DNA from: Lycocorax pyrrhopterus obiensis
Lineage: Eukaryota > Chordata > Aves > Passeriformes > Paradisaeidae
DNA: 64,000 nt
NCBI GenBank assembly: GCA_014706295.1
Contig: JACSVZ010000001.1
Span: forward strand, 79,730,237-79,794,236
Reading direction: 5' to 3'
How positions within the stretch are numbered: position 1 is the stretch's first letter; each line of letters opens with the position of its first letter. The notes beneath the pieces are model-generated. The model worked only from the letters and a program-made list of their open reading frames with translations, was not told the origin of the DNA and ran no database searches. Of this stretch, positions 1 through 12,500 are shown in pieces. The translations under genes and the position numbers were made by a program.

Positions 1-3000
1 ACATCAGCAGCAGTTACACCCTCTGTGTACAAAGAGGAAATCTAGATGGCAAAATGACACCAGTGCACTTTTCTATAGCATATCCCCAGCAACTGTTTAC
101 CCAAGAAATTGTTTTAACATGTCAAGTCTCTGACAATCTTTTAAAATTCAACTTTGACTATGTGTTTCTTACACTCCTAAATACACTATTACTCACTTAA
201 GTACAATGGCCTGAACTACTAGGGGTTTATTTCACATATATTAAACAGTAGAAGGGCCATAAAATACTCCTGGAGCTTCTTATACTTCTTATTGAGACCT
301 GTACCTGAGGTGGACTCAAGGTAGCCAAATATTTATTTAGTAAAAAACAAAACCAAAAACAGACAAAAAAACCTCCAAACCCAAAACAAACTAAACACAA
401 AAGAAAAAAAACACCAGCAAACCATGCAGAATGTCCACATGTATGGTTTGTTTCTCGGAGTACCTATCACTTCCAGAACATCTTCTGGCATAACATACTG
501 TAATGGCATTAATGCAAAATCTATTGGAGCTGAATTCACTGAGCATCATACAGGATTGGACTATTTGTAAATTAGTTTGCCAAACAGACTACAATTAAAT
601 CACAGGCATGTTACTCCAACCCTCAGGAGGAAGGTGTCATTAAACCAAATGGGGTTTTTAAATTTATTTTATTAAATAAATGTTTTTGCACTTCATATCA
701 CATACTGCTGAAAAGAAGAAAGCAGGATTCTCCTCAAGAAATGTGGTTTGATGTGCTTAGAAAAAGATAAAGGCACTCCAGAAAAGCTGGTACGATGAAC
801 TCCATGAGGGACACTGGCATAAAACACACCCACTCAGCAAAGAGGCACCAGGAAATTTGCAGTCCCACTGAATCTCTTTGTATTTCTCAGTCTGGGCCAT
901 CTCTAAGAACTGCAATTCTGATCAAATTCAGTGCAGAGCGGAACTGATTTGCAATCAGCAGACCTGGCACCCATATGCTTAAGCTCCAATTGCTTGAAAG
1001 AGAAAGGTGAATGGATGCCTGTTGCCAGCTGGCGTTAAACCACGACAGTGCCTCATTCTCATGCTATCAGAACAGAGTGAAACCAATTGGATGTATTACC
1101 TTGTACTTCCATTAAAACCCCTCACACAATCAGCAAAATCCCCTTACAGGTCTGAATCTCTACACAAATACTATTCAAAATTATCAATTGCAACACATTA
1201 CAAGCCAGCAAAATGGAAAGATGACCTTGACTCATGACTTTTTTTCTTCTTAGAAATTTCCAAGGCAATTATAACATGCATTATGACAAATTATAAAGTC
1301 CTTAGAGCAGATGGGGAAAGTAAACCTTCTCTGCTCTCATTGTGTGTGTTTCAGATTTTTACAGAGAAAGATAGCAAAATGCAGTCAACTTCCTCTAGAG
1401 TCACTATGATTTAAACATTAAGCACACTTATCTGAATAAAACAACTGTCAGTGACTTCAAACAATCTGATTCACTGGTTTATATAATCAGGGGGTCTTAA
1501 ATAGCTTTGAATTTGAAAGCAAGAAAATATTTTTTGCTCTGCAGAATTATTTTAATGCTTCATTAACCTGTAATCTTATATTTTTATGTTACTATTTAAA
1601 AAAAAAAAAGGACCTGCAATCCACGGTCATCAGTACCACAAGATTTCACAGTGGTTTGTGCTGTATTAAGAGCTGTGCATATGGTCCCACAGGACTTGGA
1701 ACCCTCCGCCCTTGTACTTCCATGTGATACAGTGAAAGCATTACATGCTTACATGTTCTTATCACTGACTTGAAGAAGAGATAAAGACCTGCAAAGAAAG
1801 CTATCAGGCAGAGGCAGAACACAAAGTTAGCACATAAACCTTACAGTGCCCTCTTCTCTAGGGTTAGTAAGAGGGACAGTATTCCTGCTCCCTGATTCTT
1901 GTGCAGCCAGAATTGCCCCAGGGCTGCATGTTCCCTGCACTGCCACTGGATAGTCTTATCCATGCAAGACCTGGGATGCTTCTGCGAGATGATCAAGGTC
2001 TTCAGTGTCCAGCCAAAGTCCTATTATCTGCAAGTCTGACTATTTCCTAATCCTTGCCAAGTTAAAAATCATAATTGCTGGAAAGTACTTGGTCTAGGAG
2101 GTTTTTGAATAGGTGCTGGCACCCCTTAAGCAAGGGTTTGGTAACATGCTTTGCACACAATCATTTTGCCCACTCCTTCCAGGATATTTCACCAAAAAAA
2201 AGTCTGATCTTTCAATATAGTAGAAATAACCCATCTTTCAGCTTTTTGTTTGAGCAGAGGCAAAGGACATTAAGGGAAAGGGTAGAAGTGAGTGCTCTTT
2301 TCCTTTTTTGTAAAAAATTGAGGCAGTAGCTTTCCTCGGCTCCCACTGAATCAATTCTATTACTATCTCAAACTGAAGTCTTCTAGTACTTAAACTAGTA
2401 TCAGTTGAAGCTGCCAATATGTGGCATCATTGAGAAAAGAGTCCTGAGGGTACTGTAGAATAACTCAGTTTCATGCCATAATAAACATTTTGTTTAGGGA
2501 ATACCTGTATCTCCTACAAACTACTGGAAATATCATTGGCTTTACAAGTACCAGTTGTGGAAATTACTGTAATCAGGAAGCATTAACACAAAATCACAGA
2601 ATTAATGTATGCAAACATAGTTAGTTGGTGTCACTCAGGACAATTTATTTGATTAGTCCCAAGTATTTAACAAAAATAATTTGTTTCTGTCCACACATTG
2701 CAGTATGTCCATATCAATTGCAGGCTCTGTCATGGACTGGTGAACAAAATCAAACCTAATGATGAAGGACAGGGTATTCTTTATTCTTCAAAATAGCTAA
2801 TCCTCTATCAGTGCTAGATTGCACTCACAGCTCATCTTCAAGGACCTTTTGAATGAAAGTTGATGCAGCATAATTTCTAAAACATCTGAGCTCCGTGAGC
2901 TGCAAATATTATGAATATAAAATATTCATTTCCCTACAATATGTTTAGAAAAAATTCAAAGAATACTTCTTTTGCCACAGAAAACAAAGCACTAGGTCAT

Positions 3001-3529
3001 TTTTATTGTTTCCTGCTTCAAAAATAGCTGGTGACTGATGGAAAACTACACAGAGTTCCTTTTCTGCTCATCCATCTACAGCTCACAATCTATTGTATGG
3101 CTTTTATTTATTGGCATTGTAAGTCAATGTCAAATAAGTTTGGAGGCTATTTAAGCTTTTATTATGCTATGCTTCTGTAGGATTAAAGAACAATCTTTGT
3201 TTTAACAATGTCTGTATGATTAGTTGATGTGCCAGCAGTAACACTGAGCAGCATCAGTGTATGTCCCCAGGCTGAAACAGATGGTTTTGTCTTCTGCTTT
3301 CCTTTAGTGTTTACCTAGAAAAAATTGAATATTACAAACACTGAAGTGTCACTGTTCATGTCTGCATTGTAACAATAAGGGTCTCTCAGCATTTCAACTT
3401 CAGGTCTTCACTGGGACTTAAAAAGACATGGTAAATTTAACTCAGTTTTGTTTTGGTTTTTTTCATTTAGGTACTTAAAAAGCAAAGTTAGATTACAAAG
3501 ATGGAAATATTCATTTAATTTACTGTTAA
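1..3529. other. Unique A+T-rich noncoding DNA
   Basis: No coding region, RNA gene or recognisable transposon was seen. The longest open frames are 68-84 codons and show no domain, no plausible splice context and no codon pattern. Short homopolymers occur, for example an A run near 1600. The composition is typical of avian intergenic or intronic DNA. Confidence 0.7.
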
Positions 3530-3577
3530 TAGAATAGAATAGAATCGAATACAATACAATACAATACAATACAATAG
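3530..3577. repeat. Pentanucleotide microsatellite (AATAG/AATAC)n, CR1 tail
   Basis: About nine 5-bp units run from AGAAT-type to ACAAT-type copies, with one odd unit containing a C (gaatcgaat). They sit exactly at the 3' end of the minus-strand CR1 fragment that follows. CR1 elements end in short ATTCT- or ATTCTATG-like repeats, so this is best read as an expanded CR1 tail seen on the opposite strand. Confidence 0.8.
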
Positions 3578-3830
3578 TACAGTCAGAAGGGACCTACAGT
3601 GAGATCCAGTCCCACTGCCTGACCAATTCAAGTTAAATCATGTTGTTAAGGGCGTTGTTCAAATGCCTCTTAAACAGTGGCAGGTTTGGGGCATCAACCA
3701 CTTCTCTAGGAAGCCTGTTTGAGTGTGTGCCCACCCTCTTAGAAAAGAAATGTTTCCTAATGTCCACATCTATAATGTTTCCATTTTATACACACAGAGG
3801 ACTTCTAACTGTATGTAATGTATAGCCAGA
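3577..3830 (-). mobile_element. CR1 LINE, 3' fragment
   Basis: On the minus strand this reads into a CR1 3' terminus. It shows the marker 'cagaagggacctacagtgag' next to the tail, then the diverged block around 'accacttctctaggaagcct' that recurs closely in the CR1 at 19563 ('accacttctctaggaaacct'). CR1 is a non-LTR retrotransposon and nearly all copies are 5'-truncated, as here. The left boundary is the microsatellite tail. The right boundary is uncertain by about 60 bp because the similarity fades. It has no coding capacity. Confidence 0.85.
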
Positions 3831-3835
3831 AGGTA

Positions 3836-4790
3836 AAAGCTTTTTGAGAGAGAAAGGTTCAACTTTTTCACTCCATTTCATTAAAAAAAAAAAGTCAGGG
3901 AAGGTCCTGTTTCCATCCAAATCAATAAAAAAAGAAAGTTTCTAATGAATTTGAAAATTTTGTTTAGTATTTTTTGGGGTACATGAGAAAAAAACATTAA
4001 AGATCCATCCCACATAGATCCTCTCCTTTGTATCTCTCTGCTTAGATTCAATTCATTTTCTCTAGGTCAGTTGTATTTAATAAGTAACAGCCCAAGTCCT
4101 TCAAGTCAAACACCCAGACACTGACATTCCATGGCACACATAAGGGCATGCTTATCTGCCTGAGGTTTAAAGACACAAATACATATTTCAGCATCCAAGA
4201 TAATTCTGCAAAACAGCAGCAGTTATTATTCAAGGTATTGATTTTAATGAGATACAAAAGTCTTAGAGTCTCTGAAAATCAGGACACTTATTCAGGTGCT
4301 ATGATTATTAGCCAACATCTTCAAAATTGGCTGCCTAAATTTAGGAACAGAAATCAATATTTAAGCATCAGCCTCAGCAGTTCATTTTTTTTTTTTCAGA
4401 GGTATTAACCACTTGCAACTGCTAGTAACTTTATTCCTCTGCATCTATAGGCCACTGTGATTTGTTTTGTTTTGTTTTGTTTTGGCTTGGTTTGGTTTTT
4501 TTTATGAAATTGCTGAAGACCTGCCATGATTTGATTTTGGATGTCCAGCTTCTGTGATACGTTCAAGGACCAGATTTCCCAAGAACCATGTCATTTCTAG
4601 TCAGGCATATCTAAGTTGTACTGGACTGGTTATCTAAAATCTATAATCTTTTCTTAAAATCTTGGGCCTTTGAAGTAGAAGTTAGGATTTTCTAAATATT
4701 TCAGCATTGTAATTGTGGTGCTTTTCCCAGCTTTATATGAATGGTGATTTTGCCTTGCACACACTTCTGAATGTGTTCTGGAAATCCAAG
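3836..4790. other. Unique noncoding DNA with a (TTTTG)n tract
   Basis: No gene was recognised. An 86-codon and a 69-codon frame lie on opposite strands around 4050-4400 and look like chance. The only distinct element is the (TTTTG)n microsatellite, listed separately. Confidence 0.65.
4461..4503. repeat. (TTTTG)n microsatellite with poly-T end
   Basis: Five near-perfect TTTTG units are followed by degenerate TTGGC/TTTGG units and a run of eight T. No transposon body was recognised at either edge, so it may be an independent simple repeat or the remnant tail of an old element. Confidence 0.85.
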
Positions 4791-5110
4791 ATAGGTGTGC
4801 GGGAGCAACTGTGGGGTGAGGTCAGCCAAGCCAGGGGCCAAAAGTGATGGCCCTTCCCAACACAGCATCATCCCACAGCACCCAGCCAGAAGAGCAGAGA
4901 GGGAACAGGGATGGTGCTACAGCCCAGGGATAGACAGAGAAGCTGCTGCTATGGACAGGTCTGAGGGAATGCCGTGGAAGGACAAGGCGGGGATGGAACA
5001 TGGCCAGGAACAGGCGCTGCTGTGACCCAGTGTGGGAAGGGACAGCTACCAGATTTGCTGCACTGGTCAGGGCTTCCCTTAAGCACAGCCACCAAACCCT
5101 GGGTAGGGAG
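4791..5110. other. GC-richer anonymous block
   Basis: About 320 bp of clearly higher G+C than its flanks, rich in CAG, CCAG and GGGA words. Two overlapping plus-strand frames (76 and 98 codons) run through it, but neither resembles a known domain. It could be the inside of an unrecognised old retroelement or a small GC-rich regulatory patch. I cannot decide from the sequence. Confidence 0.35.
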
Positions 5111-5380
5111 GGGAAGGACCTGTCAATGCCCTCCAGAGTCTGTGAATAGCTTCATTTCCCTCCAGATACTGTGCAGTCAGCAGATGGAAAAAAAGCCCCA
5201 CTTCTATGGGGCCATAGTGCTGTCTTCAGATCAGACAAGTTTACACAGATACATGAAGAATCTTGCATAAATCTAACTTTTAGGTACCTAAATAATGAGG
5301 CAATAATCTCTTCCCCTATTTACTTTTAGTGGAAGAAGGAGTTTATCAGACCGGTAATATTTTGTCTTTGAATTTTCTTA

Positions 5381-5400
5381 CTGTCATGCTTACATGACAG
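5381..5400. repeat. Perfect 8-bp inverted repeat, 4-nt spacer
   Basis: The arms are CTGTCATG (5381-5388) and CATGACAG (5393-5400), separated by CTTA. Each arm contains CTGTCA/TGACAG, the core recognised by MEIS/TGIF-type TALE homeodomain factors. Whether it is bound by anything is not shown by sequence. Confidence 0.8.
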
Positions 5401-5570
5401 CAGCTACACCTTCTCTTAAATATTAAAAATAAAAAAGCTATTTCTGCATCAAAACTGACTTAGATTATCCTATAAACCATTAGAAGAGGGTGTGCCTAGC
5501 CTTCAGATTTGGGAATTAATCCATAAGGTTTTCCTTTTAGTAAATCCTATGAAAATACAGTAAAAATTTG

Positions 5571-5594
5571 CTGTCATGTAGGCAGCAATGACAG
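5571..5594. repeat. 7-bp inverted repeat of CTGTCAT
   Basis: The arms are CTGTCAT (5571-5577) and ATGACAG (5588-5594) with a 10-nt spacer. It repeats the arm sequence of the hairpin 170 bp upstream. Confidence 0.75.
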
Positions 5595-6511
5595 GCTATG
5601 ATTCAGATCAAATATAGTTACATAAACCAGCATGAGGGAAAAAAAAGGTTATTATTCCACACATACTTTCAACTCTAATGATTTTCACAATGTCAGAATT
5701 TGAAAAGAGAAGGAAAAACATTCCCGTTTCATTTTGATTGTGTAAAACTTCTCAGATATGAACTTGAGATACGCATGCTTACTATCTCAGCACTGGAGAG
5801 ACACCAAGCAAATAAATGAAGCTTCTAAAATAATAGTATTAGGATGCCTGGTAAAAACTACCTGCTCCAGCTGCTTTTACTATGTCAGAACAGCTGCGGT
5901 GTTGGAGAAAGTAAACACATAGCTCAAGAAAGAAGAAGAAACTTACTGTAACACTTGTCTAAACCATGATCTAAACAATCAGATTTCCCTTTGATTAGCA
6001 ATGTGCAGGGCTGATGGCTGCTATGCAAGGTGTCAAACTCATCCCTGGGAAACTTTAGGGCTACACTAAAGGTCAATTTGACCTATAGGACTTTTCCTGC
6101 ACTTGAGATTACAGTGATCAGCATTTCTATTATTAGTTGATTGTGTCAGCACTGGAAGCACATGGCTACTGTAGCCACAAGGCTGAAACAGACAATAAGG
6201 AAGGAAATGTCACAATTAATGAAGATATAATTTAATGAAAGCTCTGAAAAGAAACTGTATTGTGTGTTTAAAGGGCAGGAAGAAGAAAAGACTGCAAAGG
6301 GTCACTGCAGTCTTCTGCTTTTCACTTATCTCCTTGATGACTTGTTTAATACATTAATTAATGCAGATTGTCTACTGAACTGCCTAGATTCATATTTAAC
6401 AGTAAAAGTTATTCTACATTTCTCGTATCATGACATACCTATATCTATGAAGTGCAGCTGGCATTTGGAGCCCTACACAGTCCCATTAGTCCAGCTAAGC
6501 AGCACTATCAG

Positions 6512-6706
6512 GAGATCACAGGATCACAGAATCTCCTGTGTTGGAAGGGATCCACAAGAATCATCGAGTCCAGCTCCTGACCCTGCACAGAACAATCCCC
6601 AAGAGTCACACCACGTGCCTGAATGTATTGTCCAAACGCATCTTGAACTCCGTCAGGCTTGGTGCTGTGGCCACTTGCCTGGGGAGCCTGTTCCACGTGT
6701 CTGAAA
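6512..6706 (-). mobile_element. CR1 LINE, short 3' fragment
   Basis: The left edge is a CR1 terminus on the minus strand ('gatcacaggatcacagaatc', then 'ttggaagggatccacaag'). The body matches, in inverse orientation, the CR1 at 38655-38827: shared blocks include the CATGTG/CACGTG-type word, 'cttgaact' and 'cctgttcc'. The two copies appear to be one subfamily. It is 5'-truncated after about 195 bp and non-coding. The 146-, 79- and 67-codon frames crossing it are artefacts of the repeat. Confidence 0.9.
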
Positions 6707-8344
6707 GGCAAGAACTTGGTGACAGGTTCTTAAGCAATAATTCTGAATTAAAGATGTTCACGACAGCCTGTGTTTAAAGATGTTGAGCATCCATGAACAT
6801 AAGGTAAATACAAGAAGGCTTAATACTGCTGGTGACAAGAGAGCTTTTGTTTTCTAGGATACATGAGAGATATGAACGTAAGTGGTGAGTTCCGTTTGAG
6901 TACCCCTTAGCAGGTGTCACTCTTGTAGCGGAACAGACGGGTAAGCACAGAAAACAGCGAGCAGGAAGCTCTGGAGAGCAGTTTTTCTTGGGGGAGGTAA
7001 GAGGAGAAAGAGCAGTTTGGGACTGGGGACCAGGGAGCAAAAATAATTTAGGGAGCTTTGGGTTGTATAATTAAGGACGCTCCTTAAGTGCTGGTCCAGG
7101 ATTTTGGACATGTTTGTGAGTCCTGTCTGGCCAAGACAAGGCTGCTTTAATGATTTTCTGTGTGTCCGCTACTCAAAGGAAGGTCAGCAGAGTGCAAGTG
7201 GAACTGGGATGGCACATTTTTTGATCCTGATGAGGAGGCAACCCTTGCCCAAACCCAGCCGAGGTTTACGGGTAGTGGCTGAGTAACCAAGGGAACGCAG
7301 CGTACAGCAGGGTTTGCTCTTAGGACCTGTGCTGCAGTGAGCACAAGGTGCAGCATATCACCTTGCTGCTCATTTGGTTGGGTTTTAGTTGTTTTCTCAT
7401 GTGTTCTCAAGTATTTCTAACAAATTGCTAACTAGTTTTACTAAAGTAAAAGGAAGAGTAATATGAATTACTTCTTCAAATGAGAAGCTAAACTAATACA
7501 AGCTTCAAAAAACCCTCTGTTTGCTGTTCCTAGCGTAGGTAAACATGGATTACCTGCCCAAGTGGCAAGTCCGTTCTCTTGAGGTAAGGAGAGTTGAAGT
7601 GGAGCAACAAACAGAACAAAGGTTCCTGTATGAAGCTATGGAGTTGTCAGATCGTTCCCAACTCAGCGGTGTTGCTCTTTGTGCTGACACGCGTCTGTGG
7701 GAGGGCAACTTTAGCAGATCCCATGAGATTCCCACACGTACTTGGGGTGCACAAAATGAGCTGTCGTTGTCATTATCTATGTTGTTAACCTTAATACAAG
7801 GGGGGGCAAGGGCGGTGTTCTGGAGGCTTAACTGAGGGTAACAGGACTTTACTGAAAGCATCCTCTGAAATACTGCCAGCTCCAGGCATGAAACCAAAGA
7901 CACAGGCAAAAATCCACCATCTCTGTGAGTGAAAGAGATGATAGGCATTTTAGGAATGGGGAAAACCCAATCACGAAAAATTAAATGCATTTTAATCATA
8001 ATACAGCCAGCCTGCTGGCACTAAAACTCACTACATTGGGAAGGAGTGCTTACACTAGGGGCAGAAGAAAAGCTGACAGCATAAGAGCTCCTCTTTCAGA
8101 CTTCTGTGAGCTGTGGTCTGGTTGTGGCTAACGCTCAGTGCACCTCTGAGAAACATGGTAGAATTATTGCAGCATAAGCACAACAAATAAGGAAGGTGAA
8201 TTAGGCCACTTTCAGTGCCATTCCACTGGTTCATGCCAGTTTCAGGTGACAAGGTGAAGGCAGAGCTTGCAAATGTTTCTACAGCAGTACTGAAAACCTA
8301 AACCCAAAAAGATAGAACTAAAATGTTCCAACCAAATGAAAATC
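6707..8344. other. Noncoding DNA, mixed composition
   Basis: The stretch 6880-7400 is somewhat richer in G+C and holds several overlapping 60-96-codon frames on both strands. A 149-codon minus frame covers 7550-7999. None shows a recognisable domain, and frames overlapping on both strands argue for chance. No transposon was identified with confidence. Confidence 0.5.
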
Positions 8345-8427
8345 TAGTAAGTGCCATGGAGCAGAGGAGTTGGAATTAAATGAGCTTTAAGGTCCGTTCA
8401 AATCCCAATCATTCTATGATTCTATAA
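8345..8427 (+). mobile_element. CR1 LINE, extreme 3' end
   Basis: About 80 bp ending in the plus-strand CR1 terminus: 'gctttaaggtccgttcaaat', then the tail 'cattctatgattctat'. Only the last part of the element is present. The body upstream is too diverged to trace. Confidence 0.85.
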
Positions 8428-9299
8428 CAGGCATCTCAGACACATGATGGAGAGGAAAAACCAGATGGATACCATGTTATCAAGTAACCTAAACTACAGG
8501 AAAAATATGGTAGCAGGCAAAGGCAGAGGAGCTGCTTGTGTGGGATGGGTAATATTAAACATAAAAGTATAAAAATATTATGACAAAATTGTCAGGGTAC
8601 CTAAGAGAAGTCCACAGGACTTTTTTTTTATAATATCCTCCAGCACACAGATATTCAGCTTGAATAGATGGAGCTAGATAATAATGAGTTAAGCCAGAAA
8701 AGGGATGGAGGGCATGAGAAGGGCAGAGAACAGTCCAAAAAAAGCAGAAAGACTATGAGAAGCCGGAAGAATATCAAAAATAGTGCATCAGAAATTAAGA
8801 TAAAACATGTCATGATTCAGAAAGAAAGAGAAATTCAAGAAAACAACTTGCATAGCCCAATAGGAAAGAAACTGGCAAACTGGTTGGTATTTAAGAAATA
8901 GGACATTGGTTCAAATAAGGAGAACAGAAAAGCCCATAAAACATGGTGTGTCAAATGTAAAGCAGAAATAGTGATAATTTAAAAATAACTTGAAAAATGC
9001 TTTGCTCTCCTTACTGTACTCCTTCAGATACATTAAAATTCAGAATCAGACCAGTTACAGCAGAATGATGGCAAAGGTGTAAAAGGAGCACCTTTTGTGG
9101 GGACAATAAGAAGAAGCTTATTTAATTTCCTCGCACTGATTTTCACTGTTGAAGACAAAGGGGAGCTTTTGAGACCTAACACCTTTGCAGCAGATTGGTC
9201 AGAAGAGTGAGGTGAATTTGAAGTAAATATACAGGAGTCTCAGACCAAGCAGTCAGATTCGTCTTCCATAAACCTTTGGGACCAGATGGTGTTAAGCCA
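8428..9299. other. Unique A+T-rich noncoding DNA
   Basis: A purine-rich stretch at 8670-8900 gives a 77-codon Lys/Glu-rich frame. This reflects base composition, not a gene. Nothing else was recognised. Confidence 0.6.
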
Positions 9300-9560
9300 C
9301 GAGACTGCAGAAGTGTGGGCCAAAGTGAGCAGGGGGCCCTTGTGAACGGCCCCGCTTCGCAGAGCCTCGCGGCTGGGCAGTGGCTCCGGAGGGACAGGGA
9401 ACACCCCCAGTAACCCCCCTCCCCACCGCCCAGCGTGACAGAGCCTACAATGAGGAAAACGATCCCTGAGCACGGGAACAGGAGCTGTTTTGGGGGAAAG
9501 AGTATGGGCTTTGCATAAGCAAAGCCTAGGGCAGAAATCTCCGGTCAAGATAGCATCTCC
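9300..9560. other. GC-rich, CpG-containing patch with C-rich G4 motif
   Basis: This patch stands out from its A+T-rich flanks. About ten CpG dinucleotides cluster between 9340 and 9475 (for example in 'cccgcttcgcagagcctcgc'), whereas CpG is rare in neighbouring DNA. The C-runs at 9404-9431 form a quadruplex motif on the minus strand. A 102-codon minus frame covers the patch but looks like chance. It may be a small CpG-rich regulatory element, an alternative or lncRNA promoter, or a relic of an unrecognised retroelement. Confidence 0.45.
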
Positions 9561-12500
9561 TGACGCTGCTGCTGGAGACAGAGCACAAGGGCACTTTCTA
9601 GTTTCACTTTGGCAGTGCCTGAAGAATTCATAGCTCCAGCACTCTGTCTGCAGTGTCCTATATTTGACATGCTTCTCATTCCTTGATAACCCTGCTTTGC
9701 CTTTGCTTTTACATCACAAACTGTGCAAGGCTTATCCATGCAAACCATCTCTCGTAAGGCTTATCCCATGCTCAGACAAAACCTTAGTTCTGACTGCATT
9801 TGCATTAACACATCCTCTCTAGATGTGTGCTTTAATTTGCTATGGCTTCTGCAGAGTATCCATTAAGATAATTTAGAGCTATGTGGCCTATAGCTTTTAG
9901 CTGTAGAGGTTGTCACTTGTCCCCTTGTCAGACTCAATCTAGTTCTGTGCAAGGTCCTTCAAGACTTCATCCTCTCTGCACGAGCTTGAAGGAATTAGGA
10001 GAAAACCTGGCTCTGAAGGTATACAGTAAATTCTCCCTTGCCCAAACCACTTCCATGCAAGATCCAGCTTCCCAAGCTCCAGTCCTTCTGCATTTTACCT
10101 TGAACTTCGCAGGAACTCATTAAACTCTGAAAAAATCCATTATGCTATCTTGTCTCTTGGCTCCAAATGGGAAATGTACAATGACAGGCAATGTCCTATC
10201 ACATGATTCCTTAGTGGTTGTTATGGTTGTTATGCACAGCTACGAATGTGCAAAAATATACCTAATATCACTATATTAAGGAACTAGTAATAATATATTA
10301 CATAAAGTAATTGCATAACACATATATAATGCTGACAAATTTATTTAAGTAAATTAAGGATACTGCAGAGGAGCTATTTTCCAGATATCTTGGACTAAAA
10401 TGCTCACTGTTGGAGGTCTAATTTAAATTTTTATGATTGGATTATGATAATCATTGTGAACTCAGTACTAAAAGTATATAGCCCTGAAAGTCCATACAAG
10501 CACCAATTAATCTATTCTGAAATTCTCTGAGCAAGAAAATGTGTTTACCATGGAATATTTTATTAGCGCTTCATTTAAAAAAGGTACTTCCCCACGGGGG
10601 AGAGGTTTCTCAGACTGGACACTGAAGAATGCTGATGATGCCACAGACTCCTCACTAATTGGACACACAAGAAACAAAATCTTGGTTATTGTCTGTCACT
10701 TGGTTATGGAGACCCACAAGCCTCAGCCTGAAAAAGCTGTAGTCGTAGATTTCCCACCCCTGATTCCATCTCAATGACTAATTACCAGTCATCTCCCACT
10801 GAGAAGGGAAAAAACACTGTTCTACTTTTATTTGCTAGTAATGCACCATATATTTAAGTAAATATTGATTTTCTGATCTCTAAGATAAAGTACCATAGAA
10901 TGGCAATTTCAAAACGGTGGTAGTGCACATAGTGCCACATGCTCCATTAACCTGTCCCTCCGCCCCCGTGCCAAGGCTTGTTGTCAGTCTGGGCAGACTA
11001 GTTCCCAAATATCTGACTTTTTCTCTTTGTCTGATTGAACTCCAAACACCACATACTTCTTCACATCATGTCTATCTTCCTTTTGTCATTCTTTGACATG
11101 GAGACAGACCTCCCCCCCACTTTATATCACCCTTTATGAAATTAAGTAGTAAATATGTTGCACAGGAGCAACATCTTGTTCTCATCCGTGTCCTGTCTGT
11201 GTCGGTATAAACAGATTCATGGGCTTTATTATGTGGCTCAGTTTATTTACAGATAGACATATAACCTATGAGGCAAGTTGTGCTGGCAGCAAATAAAGCC
11301 TGTTTCAAATATTGATAAATTCCTTCAAAAGTTAGCAAAAATTTTATAGCTTCAACATTCACACAGAAACAGAATATCAAACATTTCCCCAAACAGGGAT
11401 TTTGCAGCAATAGCTTCCTATGTCTGGGTCTAAATATAAAACAAAAATGCTTTCATGAAGAGGAAATGGAACACAAAATTAAATTCAGAAAGTCAATAAT
11501 TAGACAACAGAAACTCCCTTCAAACCAGCCACCTCCTGTCTCTCTGGCCCTATAAAGTACTTTTTGAGTGTATTTCCTCATCCTTTTTAAGAGGTTAAAT
11601 TTCACAGCCCCATTCCTCACAACTGAGTGAATTTTTACCAGAACAAGTGAAACATTCTCAGTGTATGGTCAACATCTCAGTGAAGGAGGGATGTTCATTT
11701 GGCCTCAGCTTTCTACATATAATTTCTCAGCCTTTTACATATAGTTTCTCTACATATAATGTCACAGAAGACCTTTCCACAACAGTCTTCAGACTGCAGG
11801 GCTATCTGACTATATCTGTAAAATCACACACATGCATTTTTTTGTCACAGTCATAGATGGAATATGCTTAATTTTTCTCCACTTTAGCAACATTTTCTTC
11901 TATCTTGGACTTACAAATCATTTCACATTTTACCGGCAGCACCATTAAGTGGCTTCCCTGAGCAGGTTGAAGTGGGTTGGTCACTGGATGGGTTCATAAC
12001 AATCCAAGTTCCTGACAAAGCCAACAAGAGCTTACACTGTGACCATGGCGGGGTTATTTAGTGGATAAAGGGCTCCATGGCTCTGTGCTCAGCTGTGAAA
12101 AAGTTGTTTGAGCCAGGATCCTATTTATGGATCGTATGGGCTAAGACTCTATCTCTGCTTTTTTGCAGGGAGGCAGAAAGGGAAACATCTGAACCTGGAC
12201 TTGTAGGGCTGATTTTTAACAACTCTCACCCCAGGCATAGGTCTTGCTGGAAGTAGAAAGATGAAAGTAAAGTCAGCATCGGCAGATCAAAACCTGTTCT
12301 GTTTGATGAACAAACATAAGCAAGACATTAGTAGAAATAAATTAGAACCTAAGGATAACATTAGCCACTTGGAAAAAAACCCTTTATCTATTTTGATGGA
12401 TAGCAAGCTTAACTCAGCACTGTCCATACTGGTACTGCATGTTGGCAAAGTCTTTATGGTTGTATTATTCTCTCAGATCTTAGGGGCCACAGTTCTTTTA

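Larger units (their letters stand above)
5111..6511. other. Unique A+T-rich noncoding DNA with two symmetric TGACAG repeats
   Basis: No gene or transposon was recognised. Two inverted repeats built on CTGTCAT/ATGACAG lie at 5381-5400 and 5571-5594. The rest is anonymous. Confidence 0.6.

Noticed and set aside
6264..6704. 146-codon plus frame
   Set aside because: Its second half is the antisense of a CR1 fragment.
7550..7999. 149-codon minus frame
   Set aside because: Overlapped by two plus-strand frames in the same bases, no domain, and composition-driven residues.
8396..8410. B-box-like 'gttcaaatccc' suggesting a tRNA or SINE
   Set aside because: It lies inside the conserved CR1 3' end and no A box or cloverleaf is present.
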